From Olsenella sp. oral taxon 807 (GTDB lineage Bacteria > Actinomycetota > Coriobacteriia > Coriobacteriales > Atopobiaceae): a DNA stretch of 64,000 nucleotides. The position numbers were made by a program, and so were the translations under genes. The stretch covers positions 620,001 to 684,000 of the forward strand of contig NZ_CP012069.2 of NCBI RefSeq assembly GCF_001189515.2, written 5' to 3'. The notes under the pieces are model-generated. The model ran no database searches. It saw nothing but the letters and a program-made list of their open reading frames with translations, and was not told the DNA's origin. Shown piece after piece: positions 7,991-16,903 of this stretch; the first letter of the stretch is position 1; each line of letters begins with the position of its first letter.

Positions 7991-8453
7991 GTTCTTCAGG
8001 GGTTCGTGTGGGTTGGCGCCTCGGCGAAGATGCCAACCTGGCAGCGGCGCCACTCGCTCAGAGCCTGTCTTCTCGACCACGCGGGAGGGGCCAGAAAGGG
8101 GACGCCGCCGGCACGCCGTGGTGGCCCAGGCGCTCGTGCCACCTGACGCAGCTCGCGTCGCGATTCGTATCGCGACTCGCGTCGCAACAGTGTACACAAA
8201 CGCCCCAATCCGGCGCGGAGAGGCCCGATCCTCCCATTTGTGTACACTATTGCGTCCTCGCGTCTGTCCACAACAGCGCAACAGCCCAACAGTGTACACA
8301 AATGCCCCAAAACGGCACCGAGAGGCCATTTTCGGCGATTTGTGTACACTATCGCGTCCTCGCATCTGTCCACAACAGCGCAACAGTGTACACAAATGCC
8401 CCGAAACGGCACCGAGAGGTCATTCTAGCCAATTTGTGTACACTCTTGCGTTG
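7991..8453. repeat. Composite palindromic repeat element, copy A (three 60-bp units)
   Basis: The first ~195 bp (starting TTCTTCAGGGGTTCGTGTGG) closely match 22078-22268. Three 60-bp units follow at 8189-8248, 8291-8350 and 8385-8444. Each starts AGTGTACACAAA and ends TTTGTGTACACT, so each is an imperfect palindrome over its whole length. Spacers are 42 and 34 bp, themselves conserved (containing CTGTCCACAACAGCGCAAC), giving periods of 102 and 94 bp. Similarity to copy B ends near CTCTTGCGTTG at about 8453. It lies between the tRNA terminator and the flavoprotein gene; any overlapping frames show no protein-like character. Confidence 0.85.
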
Positions 8454-8469
8454 CGCTGTCTCATGCGCG

Positions 8470-8623
8470 TGCCACTCGCTGCCGCCGAGTGGCAGGCAGA
8501 TCGTGCACTCGACGCCACCGTGTGGCACGAAAATCGGTATATGCGCAGTTGTCAGGAAATGTCGTGCCACTCGACGCCATCGAGTGGCACGACCATCGCG
8601 CACTCGGTGACAGCGAGTGGCAC
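8470..8623. repeat. Cluster of GTGGCAC palindromes
   Basis: Four related dyads of the type TGCCACTCG...CGAGTGGCA occur in 154 bp. TGCCACTCG-N7-CGAGTGGCA is at 8470-8494; a degenerate copy follows at about 8505-8530. A 31-bp near-perfect copy with TCGTGCCACTCG and CGAGTGGCACGA arms is at 8562-8592, and another degenerate copy is at about 8598-8623. It abuts copy A of the composite element and is a distinct family. Confidence 0.75.
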
Positions 8624-9006
8624 AACCGAGCTTCGCAAAGCCGGCGTCAACCAGGGTGCCTCGTCGTGGCGCCCTGGCTGACGGGAGGGGGCGTGCGGTC
8701 TGCGGGCGGGTCCGGCGCGTCAGCCTGAGAAGGCGCCACTGGCCTACTCGTGAAAGGTAACGACGCGAAGGGCATCGGCCGACCAGTTGTCGAGGCTCTT
8801 CGCGATTATCCCATTGCCCTGCCACATGGGATAGAATGATCTCAGGGAGACACGGGTCGAATCGGCCGATCAATTGCAGAGTCGGCTCAGGCTGCCCTGG
8901 GGGTTCTTTCATGGTTCTCTAAGCCTGGTTCACCCTGTCTTGTGGGGACATGGGCCTGCGGGGGAGAGACGTGACCGCACGGTCCGCGATCAAAGGAGCG
9001 TCGCAT
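8624..9006. other. Intergenic leader of the flavoprotein gene
   Basis: No gene seen in this 383-bp stretch. TAGAAT at 8832-8837 looks like a -10 box but has no well-spaced -35. The flavoprotein ribosome-binding site AAAGGAG lies just before 9007. Confidence 0.4.
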
Positions 9007-10212
9007 ATGCATAACGTTCGTCAGCTGTGTCAGGACACATGGTGGGTCGGCGCGTCCGATCGCCGCATCGAGCTTTTTGAGAACAGCTATCCTGTGCCCG
9101 AGGGTATGGCCTACAACAACTACGTCATTCTGGATGACAAGACCTGCCTCGTTGACGGTATCGACTCTGCCGTTCGCGACAGGTTCATGGAGAACCTCGA
9201 GCAGGTGCTTGCGGGCAGGGACCTCGACTACATGGTGATCGACCACATGGAGCCTGACCACTGCGCCATCATCCCCGATCTTGTCGAGCGCTTCCCCAAG
9301 CTCAAGCTCGTCGCGAGCGCACAGGGCTTCAAGATCATGGGCCAGTTCTATGGCTTTGACATCGAGCCCCATAAGCTGCAGGTCAAGGAGGGAGACGTGC
9401 TCGAGCTTGGTCAGCACAGCCTGAGCTTCGTGGCCGCCCCGATGGTGCACTGGCCGGAGGTCATCATGACCTTCGACAAGCTGACAGGCACCCTCTTCTC
9501 TGCCGACGCCTTTGGTGCCTTTGGCGCGCTCGGCGGCAATCTCTTTGCGGATGAGGTCGAGTGGCGCTGTGACTATGCCGCTGAGGCGCGTCGCTACTAC
9601 GCGAACATCGTGGGCAAGTACGGTCCGCAGACCCTTGCCGTCCTCAAGAAGATGGGGTCCCTCGACATACAGATGATCTGCCCTTTGCATGGGCACCTCT
9701 GGCGCAAGGACTTCGACGAGATCGTCGATCGCTACCAGAAGTGGGCGAGCTATACGCCAGAGCTTGACTCCGTTTGCGTATACTACGGCTCGGTCTATGG
9801 CAATACCGCCAACGCGGCAGAGATCCTCGCGGCGAAGCTTGCCGAGAGGGGCGTGCGCGACGTACGCGTGTACGACAGCTCCAAGACCGACACGTCCGAG
9901 CTGGTGTCTCGCGCGTTCCAGTACTCGACGCTGGTCTTTGCCGCCTCGACCTATAACTTGGAGGTCTTTGACAGCATGGACTACCTTGTGCAGGAACTGT
10001 CCCGGCACAACCTGCGCAACAGGACGGCCGCCATCATGGAGAACGGTAGCTGGTCCCCGCAGGCGGGCTCCATCCTCCAGAAGCGCCTCGGTCTTATGCC
10101 CAACATGACGATCCTCGAGCCGATGGTCAAGATCCGCTCTGCCGTGCGTGAGGAGAACCTGGGACAGATAGAGGAGCTTGCCGATGCCTTGGCCAAAAAC
10201 CTTGGGAAGTAG
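9007..10212 (+). CDS. fprA: A-type flavoprotein / flavodiiron protein (O2 or NO reductase)
   Basis: Cytoplasmic enzyme that reduces O2 to water (or NO to N2O), protecting anaerobes. The ATG at 9007 is preceded by AAAGGAG, giving 401 aa; an upstream in-frame ATG at 8950 lacks a site. The N-terminal half is a metallo-beta-lactamase fold with all class-A diiron ligands visible: H80, E82, D84, H85 (HMEPDH), H148 (MVHWPE), D167 (SADAFG) and H228 (CPLHGH). The C-terminal half from about residue 255 is a flavodoxin domain with FMN loop YYGSVYGNTANAAE. No rubredoxin domain is fused, so an external electron donor is needed. It stands alone, convergent with the MoxR gene. Confidence 0.95.
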   Translation: MHNVRQLCQDTWWVGASDRRIELFENSYPVPEGMAYNNYVILDDKTCLVDGIDSAVRDRFMENLEQVLAGRDLDYMVIDHMEPDHCAIIPDLVERFPKLKLVASAQGFKIMGQFYGFDIEPHKLQVKEGDVLELGQHSLSFVAAPMVHWPEVIMTFDKLTGTLFSADAFGAFGALGGNLFADEVEWRCDYAAEARRYYANIVGKYGPQTLAVLKKMGSLDIQMICPLHGHLWRKDFDEIVDRYQKWASYTPELDSVCVYYGSVYGNTANAAEILAAKLAERGVRDVRVYDSSKTDTSELVSRAFQYSTLVFAASTYNLEVFDSMDYLVQELSRHNLRNRTAAIMENGSWSPQAGSILQKRLGLMPNMTILEPMVKIRSAVREENLGQIEELADALAKNLGK

Positions 10213-10285
10213 GAGATAGGAGGCCCGCTCAGCTTTTCCCTCCCATCCTCTTAGGGTGAATGTGTGGGGTCCGTGTGGTAGCCAC

Positions 10286-11869
10286 TCATTTTGAGGGAGG
10301 ACGGGAGGGCTCCCTGCGGTTGGCCACGCCTGTGGCTCCCGCGCCCTGCTCGACGAGCCTGTCGGCCGTATCGAGCAGGTCGAGTCCGCGTTCGTGAAGC
10401 ATGAGTGCGCGGCTGTGTCTCGTGAAGGACGCTGCACCATGCATGCTCGCGAGGCGCATGAACGCGGGGTCGACGGCGAGGTGCGTCGTGAAGACGAGCA
10501 TCTCTTGACCGTCGCCAAAGCAGCCATCCAGGAAGTCGAGGACACGCTCGACCTCGCTCGATATCCTGCTTGCGCGAGCAGCGAGGCTAGACTCTTTCGT
10601 GTCGAGGACCTCTGAGCAGACGGCCCGAGCGTCCTTGGAACCCTTTGCACCGAGCTCCGTCGATTGGAGCAGGGTTCGGCGCAAAGCGTCAAGAAGCCTT
10701 GCCTCTCCCACAAGCTCACGCAGCCTCGCTTCGCTAGCTGTTCCCTTGGCGCGTGCCTCTTCGCTGTGCTCGCGCATCTTTTGGGCGCGCTCGTCTAGTC
10801 TGTGTGCCCACTCATGGCTGGCCTGTTCCCTGGCCTGTTCCGCAATGTCGTCTACGGTTTTCCGGGCGCCACGAAGCGCGCGTGTTGCCCCGTCGAGCTC
10901 GTGGACCTCATCGAGAAGGGCGTTCAGGAGGAGGTTCACGAGGGCTATTCGCTCGTCGAAGGACGCCTCCTTTGCGCGTCTGGATATCTCACCCTTCGCT
11001 GTACCCGCAAGGATGTCTTGTATCTTATAGTCGTCCTCATACTTGGAGAAGAGCTCGAGGTAGAGCGAGAAGTCCTCGGCGACCTCCCTGTCTTGGAGGT
11101 ACTGAGAGACCAGGTTTTGGTTGACGGCAATCCCTTCGTGCCGACATGCCCGCATCATGCGTGAGAGGTCCTCCCAGCCGCGGGCTGTGACCATGCGTGC
11201 CCCATGTACGCCGGTCCGCACCTTGTAGAAGTTCTTGGGCTTGTTGGCAAGGTAGCTTGTGATGGCGGGGTGCACCGCCTGGGTCGTGGCGTAACTCATC
11301 CACGCGTCGAGGTTCGGCTCGATGTCTATACGCTTCAGTCGGTCTGTCATGGCAGGGTCAAACTCGCGGGCGGCTCGGTTGTATTCGGGCGGGTTGCCCG
11401 CGCAGACGATGACCCAGCCTGTAGGGAGGCGATGCGGCCCGAAGCTCTTGTACTGAAGAAATTGCAGCATGGACGGCATAAGCGTCTCTGAGGCGCAGTT
11501 GACCTCGTCCAGGAAGAGAATACCCTCGCGAACCTGTGAATCCTCGATGGCATCATGGACGGTGGCGATGATCTCACTCATGGTGTAGCGGCTTACGCGA
11601 TAGGTCTTGCCACCGAAGCTGGCCTCAGCGATAAAGGGAAGGCCAAGTGCGCTCTGGCGGGTATGGTGCGTGATCGAGTACGAGACGAAGTTTATGCCCA
11701 TGCGCTCCGCAATCTGGCCCACGATGGCCGTCTTGCCAATGCCGGGTGGGCCCATCATGAGGATCGGTCTCTGCATCTGGGGAGGGATGAGGTCGAGTCC
11801 GGCCTCGTCTTGCGCCAAGTAGGCCTTGATGGCGCCTTCTATCTGCACCGTCGCCTCAGCTATGTTCAT
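10286..11869 (-). CDS. MoxR-type AAA+ ATPase
   Basis: AAA+ ATPase of the MoxR group, a class that remodels or activates target proteins together with VWA-domain partners. Walker A is GPPGIGKT at residues 40-47; Walker B is GILFLDEVN with D121/E122; a sensor-like CAGNPPEYN follows near 152-160. The AAA core ends at about residue 300. The remaining ~220 residues are charged and alanine-rich, probably helical or coiled coil, making the protein (527 aa) longer than a typical 300-350 aa MoxR. It starts 24 nt after the VWA gene ends, so the two are almost certainly co-transcribed. The substrate is unknown. Confidence 0.9.
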   Translation of the reverse strand: MNIAEATVQIEGAIKAYLAQDEAGLDLIPPQMQRPILMMGPPGIGKTAIVGQIAERMGINFVSYSITHHTRQSALGLPFIAEASFGGKTYRVSRYTMSEIIATVHDAIEDSQVREGILFLDEVNCASETLMPSMLQFLQYKSFGPHRLPTGWVIVCAGNPPEYNRAAREFDPAMTDRLKRIDIEPNLDAWMSYATTQAVHPAITSYLANKPKNFYKVRTGVHGARMVTARGWEDLSRMMRACRHEGIAVNQNLVSQYLQDREVAEDFSLYLELFSKYEDDYKIQDILAGTAKGEISRRAKEASFDERIALVNLLLNALLDEVHELDGATRALRGARKTVDDIAEQAREQASHEWAHRLDERAQKMREHSEEARAKGTASEARLRELVGEARLLDALRRTLLQSTELGAKGSKDARAVCSEVLDTKESSLAARASRISSEVERVLDFLDGCFGDGQEMLVFTTHLAVDPAFMRLASMHGAASFTRHSRALMLHERGLDLLDTADRLVEQGAGATGVANRREPSRPPSK

Positions 11870-11893
11870 GGGGCGTACTCCTTCCAGGTTTCT

Positions 11894-14788
11894 TTAGTAT
11901 ACCGACATGCTCTCGAACTCCCCTGGGTGTAGGGTGATCTGCATAGCCCAGGCGGGGACGAGCTCTGGTCGGTGGTCCTCGTCATAGAAGACGAAGGTGG
12001 TCTTGTAAGGTGGCATGCGCTCGGGGTAGATGCCCCAGCCATCGGTAAAGTAGATGAGTCCCCGCAGGTCATCGAACTCACCGTCTTCCATGAGCTTGCG
12101 TACGTGGCGAAAGGCGGGCCTAAAGTCCGTGCCTCCAAATCCTCGGAGCCTAATGTTGCGCCTCCAGTGGTCCAACTCTGCAAGTGAGCTGATTGTTGTG
12201 TCGCTCTGCACCTGGGCATCGGCCTGGATGATGTGGATATTGGTCCTCTCAAAGAAGCTCGACTCGCTCGTAAGCACGTCAAAGGTCGTGTTCACGAACT
12301 GTTGGACGACCTTGGGCGTGATGGAGCTCGAGGTGTCGATGACGATCGCGAAGTCTCGGATGCGCCTCTCGTCACGATACTCCAGAGGCTCTATGAGCGG
12401 GGTATCCTTGTAGAGCTCAAGACCGTAGGTATAGAAGATGTAGTCGAATTCGCTGTCAGAGAGCCGAAGCTGTTCGCCCGAGACGGCAAATTGCCTGAGA
12501 AACTCTCGGTAGTCGATCTGCTCGTGGGCACTGACGTCGAGCATTTTGACGAAGCTCTGCGCCTTGGTGCCATACCGTCTTGAGAGCGTCTCGAGGTCTG
12601 TGCGCATGGACTTCGCTGCCCTCAGCCAGCGCCTCTTGGAGTCGGATCCCTTCTGGGCAATAACCTCAGGAGGGCTGGGCTGCGCTGGTGATGCGGGGGT
12701 GTCTGCGCCAGCGTCGGTGGCGCCTCCGCTCGCCCTGTCGTTGACGGCCCGATCGTCCTTGGCGGGGGAGCCCTGGTGGTCAGAGGGCCCACTTTCGCAG
12801 GTCTTGGGGCGATCGTCGCCCCATCCGGCATGGCTCTGCGTGCGCGAGGCTTGCGCCGTTGTGCCCGCGTCATCACTCGTACCCTGCTGATCGTGCCCGA
12901 CGTCGCCCGGATGGGCCTCGTCGTCGGAGGGGTACCAGCCAGCGTGGTCATCAGCGCCGAACAGCTCGGCCCACTCATCCCTCATGGGGGCATACGCGCC
13001 TCCAGCGAGGACGCGATAGAGCCGCTCGGCCGTGATCTCGCCGTGCAACTCGCCGCACAGGCGATCGAACACGGCTCGTTGCTGTCTGCCTCGCTCGCCC
13101 TCACGTGGTCCCAAGAGCTCGCACACGACCTTCTCGGCTGCGACGTCTGCAGCGAGGCTCCATGCCTCGCGTCCTACCGTGGTGCCCACGAAGGGGTGGA
13201 GCAAGAGGCAGTGCACGAGCGCGTGTGCCATGTCGTGGGCGGGGGCAGCGCGTCTTGTGACAAAGTCCTGTATGAGCTGGTCGACATTGAAGGAGAGCGT
13301 CTGGCCATCCACCGCCAGAGCGCTTGTGGCGCCACGTGTGGGGGCAAGGGTGAGAAGGGAAAACGGGCCCGCAAGAAAGGGGTTCTGTGAGACGATCTCG
13401 CTGCGCGCGAGCTCAACGATCTGGATCGCGAGCTGAGCTGCGCCGTCTACGCCGCGCTCGACTGCGTCCGCAGGATTGACCCCAGCCCTGTCGAGGGCGA
13501 CGGTCCCCGCAGCCTCGCGACTGCCGTCTGTGGGGACAGCTGAGACTGGCCTGGGGGTGTCTTTGCCCTTTGTCCCCGCAGGGGGTAGAGCCTCTTGTGC
13601 GGTGCCTCCCGTGGCCGGCTTGCCAGGCTGCCTGCGCGTAGGAATGGCGGCCGTGGCATCGCCAAGACGAACCGAGGCTGCGGTGGGTACAGCGCCGTCG
13701 GCTTCTCGCACAGCCTCGAGTCGCGCAAGGAGCCAAGTTGCGACTTCGGCATGCCCTGCCACAGACGCTGCCTCCACGGCTGCGGGCAGGTTCGCGGTCG
13801 TAAACGTGTCGGGCCAGCTTGCGATGGCCTTGAGCTCCCCCATGAGGCCAGAGCGGGCAAGTACCAGCAACAGCGCCGCGTTGTCCTGCTCGGTCGCGGG
13901 CGAAAGAGTGGGCACCATGCGACAGATGAGCTCGGTGTCCTCCTGCAGCCACGAGAGCGCCCGCAACCTGCCCAGAAAGACATCAGGCATCTCGAGGCAG
14001 ACGAAGGCCATGATGTCCGGGTCAGCCTTGGGTACGATGAGGTTGCCCATGATGAGACGGACGTTGCCATCACCAAGATCCCGTTCGCGATGTAGCTTGA
14101 GCAGGTGCTTCGCGAGCGCGAGGCAGGTCTGGGCCGTCTTTGGATCACGATCGCGCGCATGGCGCAGCGCATGCCAGGCCTTGACCACGCAGGCACGAAA
14201 GAGGTCATCGAAGACGACGGCATCAAAGAGGCCCTCGGAGGCAAGCGTGCCCACGAGCTTACAGCTGGCGCGTAGGCTTGTAGGGACTGCGTAGGGTTTG
14301 CCTATAATCTGCTCGGTTCCAGAGAAGTTGTCAAAGACCTCGGTGGAGACCGTGTGGTCCATGTTGTTGAGAAAGAGCGTCGGACTCTCGCGGACAAGAT
14401 CGAAACGGGTGAAGCTGCCTTCGTGAGGAAGGAGCGCCCGGAGTGCCTTGGGTTGGCGCACGGCTCCCAGAAGGTCAACGCCCAAGCCAAGAAGCCAGCG
14501 AGCTACGTCCTCATTGGCACAACGTAGGGCCAGCGCGAGCGCCCAACCCGTGTAGACGAAGTCTCCCTGAAAGTACTCCCATACCGCCTGTGCGCTCGCG
14601 CGAGGACCGTACGTGCAGGCCCGCTCGAGGAGGTCCACGGCCTCAAGAGGCGTGACCTTACTTGTCGACCGCCCGTCGCCTGCCTTCGCGAGAACATCCA
14701 GACCATGCCTCACGAGACTGGGCTCACGCGTTGAGATAGCTTCGCGGAGGGCCGCAAGCGCTCGGTCTTTCTCGTCAGGCTCTCTCAC
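11894..14788 (-). CDS. Giant VWA-domain protein with metallopeptidase-like domain (DUF2201 type), MoxR partner
   Basis: 964-residue protein starting at GTG 14788, with GAGGAG 7 nt upstream. Residues ~1-380 contain helical, ankyrin-like segments (for example NLPAAVEAASVAGHAEVATW). A low-complexity linker and a metallopeptidase-like block around HDMAHALVHCLLLHPF (~residue 545) follow, then a polar linker. The C-terminus from about 808 is a VWA-like domain with MIDAS motif DTSSS (from residue 818) and GFGGTDFRPAF. In the metallopeptidase block the usual HExxH reads HALVH, so the catalytic glutamate is absent. The pairing with the MoxR ATPase argues for a chaperone or metal-insertion role; the target is not evident. 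Assignment to DUF2201 is from motif memory. Confidence 0.8.
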   Translation of the reverse strand: MREPDEKDRALAALREAISTREPSLVRHGLDVLAKAGDGRSTSKVTPLEAVDLLERACTYGPRASAQAVWEYFQGDFVYTGWALALALRCANEDVARWLLGLGVDLLGAVRQPKALRALLPHEGSFTRFDLVRESPTLFLNNMDHTVSTEVFDNFSGTEQIIGKPYAVPTSLRASCKLVGTLASEGLFDAVVFDDLFRACVVKAWHALRHARDRDPKTAQTCLALAKHLLKLHRERDLGDGNVRLIMGNLIVPKADPDIMAFVCLEMPDVFLGRLRALSWLQEDTELICRMVPTLSPATEQDNAALLLVLARSGLMGELKAIASWPDTFTTANLPAAVEAASVAGHAEVATWLLARLEAVREADGAVPTAASVRLGDATAAIPTRRQPGKPATGGTAQEALPPAGTKGKDTPRPVSAVPTDGSREAAGTVALDRAGVNPADAVERGVDGAAQLAIQIVELARSEIVSQNPFLAGPFSLLTLAPTRGATSALAVDGQTLSFNVDQLIQDFVTRRAAPAHDMAHALVHCLLLHPFVGTTVGREAWSLAADVAAEKVVCELLGPREGERGRQQRAVFDRLCGELHGEITAERLYRVLAGGAYAPMRDEWAELFGADDHAGWYPSDDEAHPGDVGHDQQGTSDDAGTTAQASRTQSHAGWGDDRPKTCESGPSDHQGSPAKDDRAVNDRASGGATDAGADTPASPAQPSPPEVIAQKGSDSKRRWLRAAKSMRTDLETLSRRYGTKAQSFVKMLDVSAHEQIDYREFLRQFAVSGEQLRLSDSEFDYIFYTYGLELYKDTPLIEPLEYRDERRIRDFAIVIDTSSSITPKVVQQFVNTTFDVLTSESSFFERTNIHIIQADAQVQSDTTISSLAELDHWRRNIRLRGFGGTDFRPAFRHVRKLMEDGEFDDLRGLIYFTDGWGIYPERMPPYKTTFVFYDEDHRPELVPAWAMQITLHPGEFESMSVY

Positions 14789-14808
14789 ATACAGCTCCTC
14801 ATTCTTAT

Positions 14809-14848
14809 CACGATGGCATGATGCGCCCGGTCACGCCGTGCCATCGTG
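14809..14848 (-). promoter_or_regulatory. 10-bp perfect inverted repeat upstream of the VWA gene
   Basis: CACGATGGCA (14809-14818) and TGCCATCGTG (14839-14848) are perfect inverted copies separated by 20 bp, ending 20 bp before the GTG start of the VWA gene. It could be an operator or a 5'-UTR hairpin controlling the VWA-moxR pair. Confidence 0.5.
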
Positions 14849-14880
14849 AGTCTGTCTTGCTGGGTCCAGTCGGTCCTGCG

Positions 14881-14936
14881 AGTTGGCAAACGCACACCCG
14901 CGCCTGCCAACTGTACACCCACCTGTTCAAGTGTAC
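14881..14936. promoter_or_regulatory. Paired dyads in the VWA / Zn-PLC divergent region
   Basis: AGTTGGCA (14881-14888) pairs with TGCCAACT (14905-14912), and immediately after it GTACAC (14913-14918) pairs with GTGTAC (14931-14936). The second dyad uses the same GTGTAC core as the termini of the 60-bp repeats. The rest of the 353-bp divergent gap (14789-15141) holds no gene; a weak TTGGTC/TATCTG promoter-like pair is at 14958-14987. Confidence 0.4.
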
Positions 14937-15141
14937 CTTTCAGCTCTTGTACATGGGTTGGTCAAGTCGTATGCCAGTCAGTATCTGGCTGTAGGCGCAG
15001 GTTCTTCAAAGGCTTAGATGGATGATGAAAATATCTCTTGCATCGAGCGGCCGAAAACTCGACCATAGGAGTATGCGCGACCAGTAAGGTGCGCGCCCAA
15101 CGAGGGCGTATGAAGTAGATACGCAAGGGAGGACGGTTCGT

Positions 15142-16152
15142 ATGCCGGCGATTCTCACACATGAGTTCTTTGGCAGGGATACCTACGAGGGCGTCGCTGC
15201 CGATCTTGGATTTCTATCCTCGTCCGAGCGCGATGCCTTCTTCTTAGGTAACCAAGGGCCTGATCCATTATTTTACCTTGAGCTTGACCCACGCACCAAG
15301 GAGCAGGACGTTGTGGGACGCCTCATGCACCGTCAGCGCCCGGCTGCGCTCCTGGCGTCTTTACATGACGCGCTGAGTATGCTCCCGCAGGCGGAGAGGC
15401 CTGTTGCCAAGGCGTACGCGGCGGGATTCCTCTGCCACTACCTGCTCGATAGCGCGGTTCACCCGCTCGTCTTCTCTGAGCAGTACGGTATCTGCGACGC
15501 AGGCGTGGAGGGCCTTGACCGCACAGATGGGCGAGCGGTGCATGCGGAGATAGAGCGTGACCTCGACGAGATGGTGCTCTACGTCAAGAGCGGCACAACG
15601 ATCGAGGACTTTCTTCCCTTCAGGGAGGTGCTCATCGCGAGCGACGAGACGCTCAAGGTGATCGATAAGCTCTTCTTCTACATGAACCTCTGGAGCTTTA
15701 GCCGCACCGTGACCCTAGACTGCTACACGCGTGCGGTCAAGTTCTTTCGGCTCGCGCAGCGTGCGCTCTACACGCCAGCTGGCATCAAGGGCAGGGTGAT
15801 CGCGCCCATCGAGAGGTTGGTGGATCACGCTCGCTACTCGCAGTATCGTGCCATGGCGCACAGAGTGCGTCCTGAGGCTCGGTCTGACTTCGAGAACGCG
15901 GAGCACCTGCCATGGGTGAACCCCTTTACTGCCGCCGTGTCGCATGAGAGTTTCTGGGACCTCTATGAGCGTGCCCGTGCGAGCGTACCTACCGCAGTGG
16001 GTAGCTTTTTTGCGGAGGACTTCGACGAAGAGAGCGCACAAAGACTCACAGGAAACCTGAACTTCTCTGGCCAGCCAGTGGATCCCGAGGCGCTCGAGGA
16101 CCCGCCCGTGCCAGCGATCGGCGTGACGCTCGGCGCTGACGCCGACGCATGA
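15142..16152 (+). CDS. Zinc-dependent phospholipase C-like protein
   Basis: 336-residue member of the Zn-dependent phospholipase C-like superfamily that many Firmicutes and Coriobacteria carry as a cytoplasmic hypothetical protein. It starts MPAILTHEFFGRD; the early His, the QGPDPLFY segment and the GFLCHYLLDSAVHPLVF helix carry the histidines and aspartates that would bind zinc. There is no signal peptide, so it is not an obvious secreted toxin. GGGAGGA lies before the ATG. Its stop overlaps the start of vsr (ATGA). The true substrate is unknown. Confidence 0.8.
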   Translation: MPAILTHEFFGRDTYEGVAADLGFLSSSERDAFFLGNQGPDPLFYLELDPRTKEQDVVGRLMHRQRPAALLASLHDALSMLPQAERPVAKAYAAGFLCHYLLDSAVHPLVFSEQYGICDAGVEGLDRTDGRAVHAEIERDLDEMVLYVKSGTTIEDFLPFREVLIASDETLKVIDKLFFYMNLWSFSRTVTLDCYTRAVKFFRLAQRALYTPAGIKGRVIAPIERLVDHARYSQYRAMAHRVRPEARSDFENAEHLPWVNPFTAAVSHESFWDLYERARASVPTAVGSFFAEDFDEESAQRLTGNLNFSGQPVDPEALEDPPVPAIGVTLGADADA

Positions 16153-16760
16153 GCAAAAGGAACGTCGCAGCGCGCGGGGAGTCGCCTGCCGCAGGGGCAA
16201 GGGGAGCCACCGCGCGTGAGGTGAGCTTGGCCACGCACCATGTCATGCAGGCCAACAAGAGCAAGGACACCAGGCCCGAGCTTAAGGTGAGGGCAGCTCT
16301 GTGTGCGGCGGGTCTTCGGGGCTATCGCCTGCACTGGAAGAAGGCTCCGGGAAAGCCCGATATCTGCTACCCGGGACGCCGCACGGCGATCTTTGTGAAT
16401 GGCTGCTTCTGGCATCACTGTCCCTACTGCGACCTCCCTCTTCCACGGTCAAATGCCGCGTTCTGGGAGGCCAAGTTCTCGCGTAACCGGATCCGGGATG
16501 AGCGCAGCTGCGCGCAGCTCCTCGCAAGCGGCTGGACCGTGGCTGTCGTCTGGGAGTGTCGGCTCAAAAAAGATCGCTTCGAGTCCACGATGAGCGAGCT
16601 GGTTGATGTGGTGCAAGGTGCTGGCCGAGACGGTCGTGCCGTAGGAGCTGGCGGTCGTCTCGTCGTGGTGGGGTCAATGGCTCCGTGGAAGCTCCGTGTG
16701 AGTCGCGAGTACCTCTCGGCTACGAGGGCGCGTATCCGCCATCGTTCCTCCATGCAGTGA
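16149..16760 (+). CDS. vsr: Very-short-patch mismatch repair endonuclease
   Basis: Vsr nicks next to T in T:G mismatches that arise by deamination of 5-methylcytosine. The 203-residue protein has the family layout: NKSKDTRPELKVR near the N-terminus, then KPDICYPGRRTAIFVNGCFWHHC with the catalytic Asp and the metal/zinc His-Cys cluster, then WEAKFSRNRIRD and a VVWECRL strand. About 40 C-terminal residues exceed the usual ~150 aa. It overlaps the preceding gene by 4 nt. A cytosine methyltransferase is normally adjacent, and none is in this window. Confidence 0.92.
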   Translation: MSKRNVAARGESPAAGARGATAREVSLATHHVMQANKSKDTRPELKVRAALCAAGLRGYRLHWKKAPGKPDICYPGRRTAIFVNGCFWHHCPYCDLPLPRSNAAFWEAKFSRNRIRDERSCAQLLASGWTVAVVWECRLKKDRFESTMSELVDVVQGAGRDGRAVGAGGRLVVVGSMAPWKLRVSREYLSATRARIRHRSSMQ

Positions 16761-16903
16761 GTCCCTCGTGTTGAGGTTGGCAAGAATGAATGGCGCGCGC
16801 GTGCAGTCGAGTCCAAAGCTTGCTATCCTTACGACATGATGATGGTACGCTAGCAGCTGGGCAGTACGTTCTTGGTTCGTACAGATATGAAGGAGATGCA
16901 ATC

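Noticed and set aside
8189-8444. 60-bp palindromes with 34/42-bp spacers as a CRISPR array
   Set aside because: The spacers are conserved copies of each other rather than unique sequences, and the units are too long.
7779-8453. Integration site of a prophage or island at the tRNA genes
   Set aside because: No integrase, no phage genes and no duplicated tRNA 3' end; only the repeat element lies downstream.
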